Source of the DNA: Bacteroidales bacterium UBA2030
GTDB taxonomy: Bacteria > Bacteroidota > Bacteroidia > Bacteroidales > TTA-H9
Assembly: GCA_002332755.1 (NCBI GenBank)
Contig: DDBO01000198.1
Location: 1-45,256 of the forward strand
Length of the DNA: 45,256 nt
Direction: 5' to 3'
In this document: piece by piece, positions 32,657-41,598 of the stretch
Layout of the letters: each line of letters starts with the position of its first letter
Numbering within the stretch: the stretch's first letter is position 1
Notes under the pieces: model-generated
Database searches by the model: none
What the model was told of the DNA's origin: nothing
The model's input: only the letters and a program-made list of their open reading frames with translations
Made by a program: the position numbers and the translations under genes

Positions 32657-34197
32657 GATTTCATATTTTTTTTCGTCCGTTCAAATCCCACTTTTGCTTT
32701 CTGGGTAATGCTATTGCGGTATTCAGTAAATTTCATATCCAAACACTTTCTATAATAACTGTTTGCTGCCTCATAATTCTTTTTTTCTTCATAAAGATTT
32801 CCCAGCTTAAGAGCTGCATTAGCTGCAAAATACTCTTGTAATGCTTCGCCCTCGGCTATTGTTCGATTATAGTATTTAATCGCATTGCTATCACTTCCCA
32901 TTTCATCGTAAATTCTGCCCAAGCGATAATAGAATTCAACTTTTTCAATTTTTGAAAAATTCGCAAGGTCATTTTCTTGCAGCACCGCCAGTGCCTGATT
33001 GTAATACCCTCCATCGAAGAGGAGCCGGGCCTTTAAAAGAAATACATTGGGGACCTTGCCAGATGTGGCTTCTATTTCAGCTTGTTTATCCGCATCGGTT
33101 TCTGTTTGGCCTGTGGTGGGAATCAAGGCAATAGTATTTCTATATGCTTCCATGTTTCCGCTGATTAAAAATTGCCAGGCCTTTCTCTGTATGCTTGCTT
33201 TACGGAAATTTCTAACACTGGAATATTTTAAAAATTTATCAAAATAAATAATACAACTATCTGATAACTTGTTCTGATATGCCATTGCCAGCATATAAGT
33301 AAGATAAGTAAACTCTTCTTGATCAGGGTAGGTCTTTTTATTTTGTAAGATTCTGATAGCTTCATCGTTACGACCTGTAAGCATGGCAATTTTTGAGAAA
33401 GCATATGCTTGTATGGGTAAAAGCCCATTTAAATCTGACTTTTTGGCTGAAAGATATTTATCGCGGAATTTTAATGCCCTTTGCTTACCAGCGTCAAGGT
33501 TAATGTATATAAAACTAAGATAAAAAACCACCTCTTCTTCAAGCCAAAACAGAGATGGATCGTCCATGGAAGCTTTCAAAGCCGACTCCATCATTCGCAA
33601 ACCCTCTTCCACAGAGCCATTATATCCAAGCATGCGGGCAATCCATTGATAATTATCCGGAATCGAACCAATCAACACATTCATGATGCCCATCCCAGCC
33701 ACGGCTGGAGTAAAATTGGGAAATTGCTGCTGACTTTCCCTTAAGATGCCAAAAGCTGTTCGCGCTTCTTTAAAACCCGTTACATAATCCCTAAATTTTA
33801 AATGTATAAGCGACCATTGCAATTTAAATTGGGCTTGACAAAATAAAAAATAGGGTGAGTCTGGATCTCCACTCTTAAATCTTTGCCAACGGCTATCCTT
33901 TTGCTTGCGTATTTCTTTATAAAGATTAACATCCTCAGTATTAAGCAGTCTTATAAAATCAATATAATTTTCTACCCAGATAGGTATATTGGAGGAGGGA
34001 TAAAGCCGCCTGGCTATGGCAACTTGCTCATGTGCTTTTGCAAATCGAAAGGCAGCAGTATAGCGTAAGGCCGACTCACTGTATTTATCGAAGATATAAT
34101 TGAAACGCGATTCGGCATCGGCTAAACATAAATAATAACCCATCAGTAACAAGAAAAGCAATAAAAACCGCTTCATATGAGGAATTTTCATTGGCAT
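32653..34197 (-). CDS. Periplasmic tetratricopeptide-repeat protein
   Basis: 514 residues. An N-terminal hydrophobic signal (MKRFLLLFLLLMGYYLCLADA from residue 8) implies export; ATGs at 34197, 34191 and 34176 are all possible and the first is kept here. The body is helical, with a region of about 350 residues without close TPR consensus and clear TPR units near the C-terminus (KVEFYYRLGRIYDEMGSDSN, then AANAALKLGNLYEEKKNYEA). Probably a scaffold or binding protein; partner unknown. It precedes the DUF255 and dtd genes in one unit and starts just after the terminator of the zinc-ribbon gene, so its own promoter must lie near or within that gene's end. Confidence 0.82.
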   Translation of the reverse strand: MPMKIPHMKRFLLLFLLLMGYYLCLADAESRFNYIFDKYSESALRYTAAFRFAKAHEQVAIARRLYPSSNIPIWVENYIDFIRLLNTEDVNLYKEIRKQKDSRWQRFKSGDPDSPYFLFCQAQFKLQWSLIHLKFRDYVTGFKEARTAFGILRESQQQFPNFTPAVAGMGIMNVLIGSIPDNYQWIARMLGYNGSVEEGLRMMESALKASMDDPSLFWLEEEVVFYLSFIYINLDAGKQRALKFRDKYLSAKKSDLNGLLPIQAYAFSKIAMLTGRNDEAIRILQNKKTYPDQEEFTYLTYMLAMAYQNKLSDSCIIYFDKFLKYSSVRNFRKASIQRKAWQFLISGNMEAYRNTIALIPTTGQTETDADKQAEIEATSGKVPNVFLLKARLLFDGGYYNQALAVLQENDLANFSKIEKVEFYYRLGRIYDEMGSDSNAIKYYNRTIAEGEALQEYFAANAALKLGNLYEEKKNYEAANSYYRKCLDMKFTEYRNSITQKAKVGFERTKKNMKS

Positions 34198-34212
34198 GTA
34201 AAAATAACAAAA

Positions 34213-34240
34213 AAAGCACCCGCTGGTTTACAGGTGCTTT
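34213..34240 (-). terminator. Terminator after the NIF3/zinc-ribbon operon
   Basis: 8-bp stem aaagcacc / ggtgcttt with a 12-base loop, followed on the minus strand by a T-rich run (A-rich 34201-34215 on plus). Placed 20 bases after the zinc-ribbon gene stop. Confidence 0.85.
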
Positions 34241-34260
34241 CCTTGAACTGTGTTTAACTA

Positions 34261-35052
34261 TTATTGCGTAGCCAGCTCGGCGATTTCTTTGTCTACTAAA
34301 ATCCGACCACAATATTCACACACGATAATTTTCTTATGCATTTTAATGTCAAGTTGATGCTGTGGGGGAATCTTGTTATAACATCCTCCGCAGGCATCCC
34401 TTTCCACCATAACAACTGCCAAACCGTTCCGAGCGTTCTTACGAATGCGCGTATAGGCGGTAAGTAAACGATCTTCTATAAGCTTTTTGCTTTCTTCGGC
34501 CTTCTGAATCAATTCCTTTTCTTCCTTCTCTGTCTCTCTGATGATATCGTCGAGCTCATTGCGTTTTATTTCCAGCTCATTGCGCTTTTCTCCGACAAGC
34601 TTTTGTGCCTTTTCTATCTCTTCTTTCAAACGCGTTAGCTCAGCGGTATATTCATTTATGCGTTTTTTGGCCAGTTGTATTTCCAACCCTTGAAACTCAA
34701 TTTCCTTTGATAAACTGTCGTATTCCCGATTGTTTCTTACATTCATCTGTTGCTCTTCATATTTTTTGATCAGAGCTTCTGCATCAACAATCACATTTTT
34801 CTTCTCCTGGATTCTCTTCTCAAGAACAGCAGTTTCCTGGATGTAATTATCAATCCTGGTTTCAAGACCTGCAATCTCGTCTTCTAAATCTTGCACTTCA
34901 AGAGGTAATTCTCCTCTCACAATTCTAATTTTATCAATTTGAGATTCAACCAGCTGCAAACGGTACAAATGCATTAGCTTTTGTTCAACCGAAACTTCTA
35001 CAGCTTCTTCTGTCTGGTTTCCCTGTGGCTTGCTGATAGGTTTGTTATCCAT
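34261..35052 (-). CDS. Coiled-coil protein with C4 zinc ribbon (PF02591-type)
   Basis: 263 residues from the ATG at 35052; a TTG in frame at 35085 would start 4 bases after the NIF3 stop and is a less likely alternative. A long coiled coil (about 25-190, rich in Glu, Lys, Leu) is followed by a zinc ribbon with CGGCYNKIPPQ and CEYCGRIL, the four Cys ligands. This is the layout of the DUF164/zf-RING_7 group, cytoplasmic proteins of unclear role, perhaps in nucleic-acid or protein binding. It follows the NIF3-like gene, an arrangement common in this phylum (from memory). Ends at a strong terminator. Confidence 0.88.
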   Translation of the reverse strand: MDNKPISKPQGNQTEEAVEVSVEQKLMHLYRLQLVESQIDKIRIVRGELPLEVQDLEDEIAGLETRIDNYIQETAVLEKRIQEKKNVIVDAEALIKKYEEQQMNVRNNREYDSLSKEIEFQGLEIQLAKKRINEYTAELTRLKEEIEKAQKLVGEKRNELEIKRNELDDIIRETEKEEKELIQKAEESKKLIEDRLLTAYTRIRKNARNGLAVVMVERDACGGCYNKIPPQHQLDIKMHKKIIVCEYCGRILVDKEIAELATQ

Positions 35053-35089
35053 ATTACGACGGGTATCTTGTGCTTTATTATTCAACTAC

Positions 35090-36190
35090 TTAAATGTACA
35101 TAATGGGATTTCTCCCTGTTTCAGAAAAATGAACGGCAAAATTAGGAAATTTTTCAATAAGTAAACTCCTTAGTTGGTGAAATCCATGAATTTCTGTTTC
35201 GTAATGTCCCGCATCTACTAGTAATATTTGGCTTCCAAAGTCTGAAAAATCGTGATACTTAATTTCAGCAGTTATCAGTGCTTCAGCACCTGCTCTAATG
35301 GCATCGGTTATAAGAAACCCTCCGGATCCACCACAAATAGCAATCCGTTTGATTTCTTGTTTTTTAAAACCAGCAGATACCTTTAAGTGATTTACTCCCA
35401 AAACTTCTTTCAAGCGACCAATAAAGGGTACTACAGCAAGAGATTCCGGCAAATCTCCTATTATGCCAGAACCGGCCCCCGGATAAGTATTGACCAATGG
35501 GTATACATCATAGGCCACCTCCTCATACGGATGAGCTTTAATCATTGCATCCAGCAGAGACCCAAGAATATGTGAAGGGAAAATTACTTCAATCCTTTCT
35601 TCTGACTCTTTATGCAACTCATTCAGTTGACCAACATACGGATTTGAACCTTCGAGGGCTCTAAAAGTGCCAAAACCAACAACATTGAAACTACAAGAAT
35701 CATAATTTCCAATGTGGCCAGCCCCTGCCGAAAACAAAGCAGTTCTTACTTTGTCAGCATGAGAAACCGGACAAAATGTAACCAATTTCATGAGTTTATG
35801 CTGCAATGGTTTTAATACCCTAACATTCAAAAGGCCAAGAGCCTGTGCTAAAAATTGATTGAGCCCGGGAAATTGATTATCAAAATTGGTATGAAAAGCT
35901 ACGACATTGATATTGTTTTTAATAGCATGTTGAATTATCCTACCGGTGTCTTTATTATAATTTATCGAGCGCACGGGTCTAAAAAACATGGGGTGGTGTG
36001 ATAATACCACATTGCATCTTTTTTCTATAGCTTCAGCAATTACTTCTGATGTTACATCCAGGCATATAAGGACGCCAGTAATAGTCACATCGGGATTGCC
36101 AAGTTGAAGTCCACTGTTATCATAATCCTCTTGCAGAGCAAAAGGAGCCAGCGTATTCAGGTATTCAATCAAATCACTTACTGTCACCAT
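35090..36190 (-). CDS. NIF3-like dinuclear metal centre protein
   Basis: 366 residues from the ATG at 36190; an in-frame TTG at 36214 lies inside the promoter element. NIF3/YbgI proteins form hexameric toroids with two metal ions per active site; their substrate is uncertain. Metal-ligand motifs are visible: LSHHPMFF, AFHTNFDN, and near the end ITAEIKYHDF and VDAGHYETE. A central insertion of about 100 residues, as in longer bacterial NIF3 proteins, resembles the CutA/PII-like inserted domain. First gene of an operon with the zinc-ribbon gene; promoter at 36212-36219. Confidence 0.93.
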   Translation of the reverse strand: MVTVSDLIEYLNTLAPFALQEDYDNSGLQLGNPDVTITGVLICLDVTSEVIAEAIEKRCNVVLSHHPMFFRPVRSINYNKDTGRIIQHAIKNNINVVAFHTNFDNQFPGLNQFLAQALGLLNVRVLKPLQHKLMKLVTFCPVSHADKVRTALFSAGAGHIGNYDSCSFNVVGFGTFRALEGSNPYVGQLNELHKESEERIEVIFPSHILGSLLDAMIKAHPYEEVAYDVYPLVNTYPGAGSGIIGDLPESLAVVPFIGRLKEVLGVNHLKVSAGFKKQEIKRIAICGGSGGFLITDAIRAGAEALITAEIKYHDFSDFGSQILLVDAGHYETEIHGFHQLRSLLIEKFPNFAVHFSETGRNPIMYI

Positions 36191-36211
36191 ATTATTGACC
36201 TTGTAATTTTG

Positions 36212-36219
36212 CAAAGTTA
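36212..36219 (-). promoter_or_regulatory. Candidate -7 element for the NIF3-like gene
   Basis: Reads TAACTTTG on the minus strand, exact TAnnTTTG, 21 bases before the ATG at 36190. This supports the ATG rather than the TTG at 36214 as the start. Confidence 0.5.
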
Positions 36220-36286
36220 AAATTATCAGGTATTTTTTTCATAATCAATTATCATTCTATTAACAAAAAGTACATATCTTTATGGC

Positions 36287-37348
36287 ATGAATCCACTACG
36301 ACTTTTATTACTACCCTTCTCTATTATTTACTCAGTTATTACGTGGTTCAGGAACTGGCTTTACGATCATAATCTCCTCAAATCATACAAGCCAGAAGTC
36401 CCGATAATAAGCGTTGGAAACATTACTGTTGGAGGAACGGGCAAAACCCCGCACTGTGAATTCTTAATACAAGTCTTAACCGAGCATGGATTTCATGTGG
36501 CCTATTTATCAAGAGGATACGGAAGAAAAACAAAGGGTTTTAGATGGGTAAGAAATAATTCATTAGCCACAGAAGTTGGAGACGAAGCAGTTCAAGTAGC
36601 ATCAAAATTTCCCGCTATACGTGTTGCAGTATGCGAGAACAGATCAAACGGCATCAAAACTATAAAATCAGAGTATCCGGATATAAATGTTGTTATTCTG
36701 GATGATGCTTTTCAACATCGAAAAATTAAGCCAACGCTCAACATCCTCTTAACGGATATGGCTCGTCTTTACAAGCAGGATTATCTTCTCCCTTTCGGAA
36801 AATTAAGAGAGAGTAGTGCTGGAGCAAAAAGAGCAGACCTTATCATTATCACCAAAACGCCAACAATTTTCCCGGTACTGTTAAAAAAATATCTTCAAAA
36901 AACCATTTCGCCCAAACCTTATCAAAGAACCTTTTTCACTTTTTACGAATATTCTGACTTTATTCCAGTTCATGAATCCCAATCAAAATGTCGGTCACAA
37001 GCAATAAATCACATATTTCTTTTGGCTGGTATTGAAAATCCTTTGCCACTTTCAGAGCATTTGGAACAAAAAGGATTTTTTGTGCATTTGAAAGCCTACC
37101 CCGACCATCATTTTTATTCATCCTACGAAATTGCCGGTTTAATCAATGAATTTGAAGCCATCCCAGGTAAGAAGAAGATTATCCTTACAACTGAAAAAGA
37201 CTTGGCCCGAATGGACGAGGATTTAATACAGTCTCTAAGTCAGTATCCATTCTATAAAATAGCTGTCCGGGTTTGTTTTCACGAATCTCAGGAAGAAGAA
37301 TTTATACGTTTCGTAATCAATAAAATAAAAGAATCCGGCAAGGGTTAA
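36287..37348 (+). CDS. lpxK: Tetraacyldisaccharide 4'-kinase
   Basis: 353 residues. LpxK phosphorylates the lipid A precursor at the 4' position on the inner face of the inner membrane. An N-terminal hydrophobic helix (about 4-20) is followed by the Walker A motif VGNITVGGTGKTPH (43-56), LSRGYGRKT and LDDAFQHRKI, all diagnostic. Length matches the Bacteroidota form. It stands alone on plus between two minus-strand units; a TATCTTTA near-consensus element at 36275-36282 sits very close to the ATG, so the leader must be very short or another promoter is used. Confidence 0.95.
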   Translation: MNPLRLLLLPFSIIYSVITWFRNWLYDHNLLKSYKPEVPIISVGNITVGGTGKTPHCEFLIQVLTEHGFHVAYLSRGYGRKTKGFRWVRNNSLATEVGDEAVQVASKFPAIRVAVCENRSNGIKTIKSEYPDINVVILDDAFQHRKIKPTLNILLTDMARLYKQDYLLPFGKLRESSAGAKRADLIIITKTPTIFPVLLKKYLQKTISPKPYQRTFFTFYEYSDFIPVHESQSKCRSQAINHIFLLAGIENPLPLSEHLEQKGFFVHLKAYPDHHFYSSYEIAGLINEFEAIPGKKKIILTTEKDLARMDEDLIQSLSQYPFYKIAVRVCFHESQEEEFIRFVINKIKESGKG

Positions 37349-37351
37349 GTA

Positions 37352-38599
37352 TCATCGTTTAAGCCATATGATAGGATCCTCCGGGGTCTTTTGGTTCCAT
37401 ACTTCAAAATGAACATTGGTTGGGTCATCATTTGTACTTAAATAACCTAAGACCTCTCCAGCTTTAACCTGTTGGCCTTCTTTAACCATGATTTCAACCA
37501 ACTCGCTGTATACTGTTAAATATTGCCCATGCCGCAAAATAACAACCTGATTCTCGGTTGAAATTCTCATTATTTTACTCACAATGCCACCGAAAACTGC
37601 TTTAACTCTCGCTCCTTTTTCTGTTGAAATAGTCAGTCCATTATTTTTGACTCTTATTCCTTTTAAAACAGGATGAGGGTGCTCCCCAAAACTTTCAGAA
37701 ATTACCCCTTTCTCAACCGGCCAAGGCAAGCTGCCCCTCGCCGACTTAAATTCTCCTGACAATTGAATATCTGCTGGCGAATACAAAGTCTCATACGTTG
37801 ATTTAGGACTAACCGTCTTACCCTCCTTTTTTGCCGATTCTTTTGCTCTTTTAGCTGCAAGTGCTGCTTCTTCTTCAATTATTTTCTTTATGGCTTCAGA
37901 AATAAGCTGAAGAGACTTTCTTTTTCTTTCCACATCCTTTCGCAACTCCCGTTCTTGCTCTTTTGCGCGAGCCATCGCTTTGTTTTTCTGTTCTTTATCG
38001 CTGTTGAGTTTGGCAATTTCCTTCTGCTGACGATCTATAATATTGGTTCTTTGCTTTTTAGCTTCATTTATTTCTGTCATTTGCGACACCAATTTATTGT
38101 TGGTTTGACGAATTCTTTCAATCTCCTGTCGCAAATAATCTTTATATTGCTTATAATAATGAAACCTTAGAAAGGCTTGATTAAAGGATTCTGCAGAAAG
38201 AATAAATTGTAGCAAATCGTATTGTTTATAATTCCTTTGAAATTCAATAATCAAACGTTCATATTCACGCCGTTGATGATTAAGATCCTGTTCGGTTTTA
38301 TTGATTTGATTTGAAATAATGACAATCTGCCTGTCCATCAAAGCTAATTCTTGATTAATGGCTTCGAGCATTTTTTTCCGATTACGTATATTTTTCTCTA
38401 ATAAATAAATCTCCTGACTTATGGATTTATTCGATTTCTTTAGTTTTTCAATAGTTTGAAGATTTTCCCTGATTTCTTGCTCCAACTTCACACGTTTTGT
38501 CTCTAAATCCTGTATCTTTTCCTGGGCAGGCAATGAAACCGTCCCTACCAAGAAAAAAACTAGAATTTTCCAAACACGTATGATTTTATAATCCTTCAT
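37352..38599 (-). CDS. EnvC-like murein hydrolase activator (coiled coil plus degenerate M23 domain)
   Basis: 415 residues. A signal peptide (about 1-25, ending VSLPAQ) is followed by a long coiled coil (about 27-255) and a LytM/M23 domain (about 290-415: GVISESFGEHPHPVLKG to the end). The M23 zinc ligands are largely missing: the usual HxxxD is replaced by VKNNGLTI and the HxH near the end is only NVHFEVW, so the domain is very likely inactive, like EnvC, which activates amidases for daughter-cell separation. The gene overlaps the DUF4292 stop by 14 bases and is last in the dut-TPR-DUF4292 unit. Confidence 0.9.
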   Translation of the reverse strand: MKDYKIIRVWKILVFFLVGTVSLPAQEKIQDLETKRVKLEQEIRENLQTIEKLKKSNKSISQEIYLLEKNIRNRKKMLEAINQELALMDRQIVIISNQINKTEQDLNHQRREYERLIIEFQRNYKQYDLLQFILSAESFNQAFLRFHYYKQYKDYLRQEIERIRQTNNKLVSQMTEINEAKKQRTNIIDRQQKEIAKLNSDKEQKNKAMARAKEQERELRKDVERKRKSLQLISEAIKKIIEEEAALAAKRAKESAKKEGKTVSPKSTYETLYSPADIQLSGEFKSARGSLPWPVEKGVISESFGEHPHPVLKGIRVKNNGLTISTEKGARVKAVFGGIVSKIMRISTENQVVILRHGQYLTVYSELVEIMVKEGQQVKAGEVLGYLSTNDDPTNVHFEVWNQKTPEDPIIWLKR

Positions 38600-39380
38600 T
38601 TAAAACCATTTTTTGATAACCTCTCGGAATTTTAAAAGGCATGCTCACGGGAATATTAATTTCAAATTTGTTGCAATTGATCTGGGCCTTCATCTTATTT
38701 TTCCCCCTTAAACGCACCATGGTTTTTGTTGGAATATAGTTGTTTCCAGCCTTCTTGTAATTTTTATACAACATGTCTATTTCAAAACCACTCCCCACAT
38801 AACGAATTCCCGAAAATATTCCATCGTCTTTAACTGTCCCAATCTTGGTTAAACCTTCTGGAGCAACTAATCTCATTTCGAATACGTTATCTGAAATCCA
38901 AGTATGGTTTTTCGAAATATTTTTGGCTGAACCTTTCGAATTTAAAGCAACTTGGAGAGAAGGAATTAATAAGTCGGTTATCGAATAAAATCGTAGAGGT
39001 AAGGGCAAAAAAGAGTTTAAATTTTCTGTTTTTTCAACAAAAAAAGACTCTCTTATGCGGTCAATCAGCTTTATAGAATCTGGGGTTATGAGAATCCGCG
39101 CCAGTTCCACACCCGAAATAATAAACACAGATGCCCATATTGCCGAATCTTTGACATACCTGACATTGGCTACTATCGAATACTCATCGCGATTTGTTGA
39201 AGCATCAATGCTATAGCGTCCATTCAATGTGTGAATAGTATTAAAATTGTTGTTTACATAATTAATTACAGAATCGATGTTTGAGATGGGTATATTTTGC
39301 CGGGACACCCTTTGGGAGGTTTCACATGAAATACCAAGACACAACACAAATAGTATCAGAACCAGGTATTTATTCGTCAT
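38586..39380 (-). CDS. DUF4292 lipoprotein
   Basis: 264 residues from the ATG at 39380; an upstream TTG at 39398 is in frame but would give a longer overlap with the TPR gene. MTNKYLVLILFVLCLGISC is a lipoprotein signal with Cys19 as the likely acylated residue. The body is beta-rich, consistent with DUF4292, a LolA/LolB-like fold proposed for lipoprotein or lipid handling at the envelope. It overlaps both neighbours (TPR stop upstream by 11 bases, EnvC-like start downstream by 14), so the three are translated together. Confidence 0.85.
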   Translation of the reverse strand: MTNKYLVLILFVLCLGISCETSQRVSRQNIPISNIDSVINYVNNNFNTIHTLNGRYSIDASTNRDEYSIVANVRYVKDSAIWASVFIISGVELARILITPDSIKLIDRIRESFFVEKTENLNSFLPLPLRFYSITDLLIPSLQVALNSKGSAKNISKNHTWISDNVFEMRLVAPEGLTKIGTVKDDGIFSGIRYVGSGFEIDMLYKNYKKAGNNYIPTKTMVRLRGKNKMKAQINCNKFEINIPVSMPFKIPRGYQKMVLNEGL

Positions 39381-41085
39381 AATAATCGCCTGTTTCAATC
39401 TTTTTTAAAAGAAAAGATGAGCCTTGCCCAATAGAATTAGCTTTTTTCCAATATTCCAAGGCCTCCGTCTTCCGCCCTGCTTTATACAACACATCTCCAT
39501 AATGCTCATATAATATCGCATCCTCTGAAGCCCGAGTCTTTATTGCTCTTTCAATATAACCCAGAGCTTCTTCATATCTTCCTAAACGGAAAAGTACCCA
39601 ACCATATGTATCCAGAAAAGACGACTGCTCCTCCTCTATTTCCAGCGATTTTTTAGACATTTTCAGGGCTTTTTCTAGGTTTATATTACGTTCGGCAAGA
39701 GAATAAGCATAATTATTCAGGACTAATGCATTGAGAGAGTCCATTGTGATAACTTTTTCATAGTACTCATACGAACGATCATAATCCTTTATATATCCAT
39801 ATAAATCGCCCAAAGAAGCATATGCCGATTTCATAAGTTCTGGCGATTCCTCACCATATTTTACCGTTTTTTCCATCTCCGCAATTGCCAACTCATAGTT
39901 TTTATCTATGAAATAACCCAGTCCGGCGAAATAGTGTGGAAGAGGTTGAAAAGGAAATTCATTAGATGCTTTCTTGGCAAGTTGGTATAAATCCTTTTCT
40001 CGTTTAAGGTTATAATAGCATATCATTAAATTTTCAACAGATTGATATTGATAGGACCCCAAAGAAATTAACTTTTCATAAAAAATTGCAGCTTTTTCAA
40101 ACTGGGTTTCAATATATAATACATCTCCACAAATTCGCTGTGCATCAGGATCTCCGGGATGGGTTGCAGCGACAATCTGAACCAGATCAACCAATTGCCT
40201 GTTTAATTCTGCGTCGTTTTGAGAATTTTCCAGCGGATATAAATTGACTATATAATTCATTTTACTTGATACAGGAACCTCTGGATTAGCAAATGCTTTT
40301 CTTAGGTATTTGTATGTTTCCTGTCTTTTACCCTTTTTATGATAATATTCTGCCAGGGTTAGATTGGCAATATCATCTAAAGAATCACACGCTAAAATTG
40401 ACTCTAGTTCTTTTAATGCTTTTTTGTCCTGATTACGATCAAAATAATAGTTTGAAAGGAAAAGAGAAGCTTTTTGATTGCATGGTTGGGTTGATATAAA
40501 GTTGGCCAGTGTCTTTTCTGCATCTTTAAAATTGCCTAAGTAACGTAAAACATTAAATTTCTCGATTACAAGTTCTTCATCAGAAGGATTTTTACTTATA
40601 AGAATATCGATGACCTGCAAAGCATCTTTGTATCTTTTACTATCAATAAGCGCTTTTTTATATTGATGTAACATGCTTATTTTGTCGGGCCAGAGTGTAA
40701 TAATTTCCTTTATCAGAGCAATAGATTTATCAATATCCCCAGCTGATTGATAAATATCAAGCCTTAATTTTTGGTAATAAAAGTTCATGGGATTAATACC
40801 TGCTGCTATCTCTGCATATTTACTGGCTTCTATGAAATTATTTTCCATGAAATAAATTCGGGCCAGTTCAAATGCAGCTGCATCGTGGCGCGGGTTGGTT
40901 GAAAGAATATCAATAAAAATAAATTTAGCAGTTTCTGTATCCCCATTCAATAGGAATTTAAGACCATTTAAATAATTACTTGTCTCAGCAGCATTTTTAT
41001 CAAATTGATTCTTTATGGTATCTGTTTGTGAAAAAAGATTACCATAAGTGAAAATCAAGAATAACAAAATGGGTATTTTCTTCAT
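39370..41085 (-). CDS. Large periplasmic TPR protein
   Basis: 571 residues from the ATG at 41085, which gives a signal peptide (MKKIPILLFLIFTYGNLFSQ); the frame extends upstream to 41187, but that would run into dut. Nearly the whole protein is tetratricopeptide repeats, with clear units near the C-terminus (LVLNNYAYSLAERNINLEKA, then SFLDTYGWVLFRLGRYEEAL and ILYEHYGDVLYKAGRKTEAL). Probably a protein-interaction scaffold in the periplasm. It begins 10 bases after dut and is followed by DUF4292 and EnvC-like genes, suggesting a link with the cell envelope. Confidence 0.88.
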   Translation of the reverse strand: MKKIPILLFLIFTYGNLFSQTDTIKNQFDKNAAETSNYLNGLKFLLNGDTETAKFIFIDILSTNPRHDAAAFELARIYFMENNFIEASKYAEIAAGINPMNFYYQKLRLDIYQSAGDIDKSIALIKEIITLWPDKISMLHQYKKALIDSKRYKDALQVIDILISKNPSDEELVIEKFNVLRYLGNFKDAEKTLANFISTQPCNQKASLFLSNYYFDRNQDKKALKELESILACDSLDDIANLTLAEYYHKKGKRQETYKYLRKAFANPEVPVSSKMNYIVNLYPLENSQNDAELNRQLVDLVQIVAATHPGDPDAQRICGDVLYIETQFEKAAIFYEKLISLGSYQYQSVENLMICYYNLKREKDLYQLAKKASNEFPFQPLPHYFAGLGYFIDKNYELAIAEMEKTVKYGEESPELMKSAYASLGDLYGYIKDYDRSYEYYEKVITMDSLNALVLNNYAYSLAERNINLEKALKMSKKSLEIEEEQSSFLDTYGWVLFRLGRYEEALGYIERAIKTRASEDAILYEHYGDVLYKAGRKTEALEYWKKANSIGQGSSFLLKKIETGDYYDE

Positions 41086-41095
41086 GTTAAAACAT

Positions 41096-41530
41096 TTATT
41101 TACCAGTATGACCAAATCCACCTTTCCCCCTAAGGGTTTCTTCAAGGCTTTCTTCTTCCTTCCATTGAATTTGAATGACTGGAGCAATTATCAATTGAGC
41201 AATCCTGTCTCCATTATTAATTTCAAAAGGCTCATTTCCAAGATTGATCAAAATTACCTGGACTTCTCCTCTATAGTCTGCATCAATAGTGCCAGGAGCG
41301 TTGAGGACAGTAATACCATATTTAGCAGCCAGCCCACTTCGAGGCCTGACCTGCCCCTCGTATCCAATTGGAATCTCAATAAACAAACCGGTTGGAACAA
41401 GGGCTCTTTGGCCCGGGGACAAAATCATCTTATCCCGAAGGTTGGCTCTTAAATCCATTCCTGCCGAATATTCAGTCTGATATTTGGGTAATTCGTTACC
41501 GGACTTATTAATGATTTTCAGTTGAAGCAT
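41096..41530 (-). CDS. dut: dUTP diphosphatase
   Basis: 144 residues from the ATG at 41530. It hydrolyses dUTP to dUMP, keeping uracil out of DNA and feeding dTMP synthesis; trimer. The five conserved motifs are present: AGMDLRA, RPRSGLA, GTIDADYRGEV, RIAQLII and the C-terminal RGKGGFGHTGK, in which the usual GFGSTG carries His instead of Ser. A TATCTTTG element lies at 41552-41559. First gene of the dut-TPR-DUF4292-EnvC-like unit. Confidence 0.97.
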   Translation of the reverse strand: MLQLKIINKSGNELPKYQTEYSAGMDLRANLRDKMILSPGQRALVPTGLFIEIPIGYEGQVRPRSGLAAKYGITVLNAPGTIDADYRGEVQVILINLGNEPFEINNGDRIAQLIIAPVIQIQWKEEESLEETLRGKGGFGHTGK

Positions 41531-41551
41531 GCTTTTCAGGTTTAGGGCATG

Positions 41552-41559
41552 CAAAGATA
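41552..41559 (-). promoter_or_regulatory. Candidate -7 element for the dut operon
   Basis: Reads TATCTTTG on the minus strand, exact TAnnTTTG, 21 bases before the dut ATG. It separates dut from the giant kinase gene upstream. Confidence 0.5.
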
Positions 41560-41598
41560 TGCCATTTGGTATTAATAAAGAGGAAAGTGCTGTTAGCG

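Noticed and set aside
37352..38599. Active M23 endopeptidase
   Set aside because: The HxxxD and HxH zinc ligands are largely replaced, which fits an EnvC-type activator instead.
41085..41187. 34-residue N-terminal extension of the TPR protein
   Set aside because: It would overlap dut and bury the signal peptide; the ATG at 41085 gives a normal signal.
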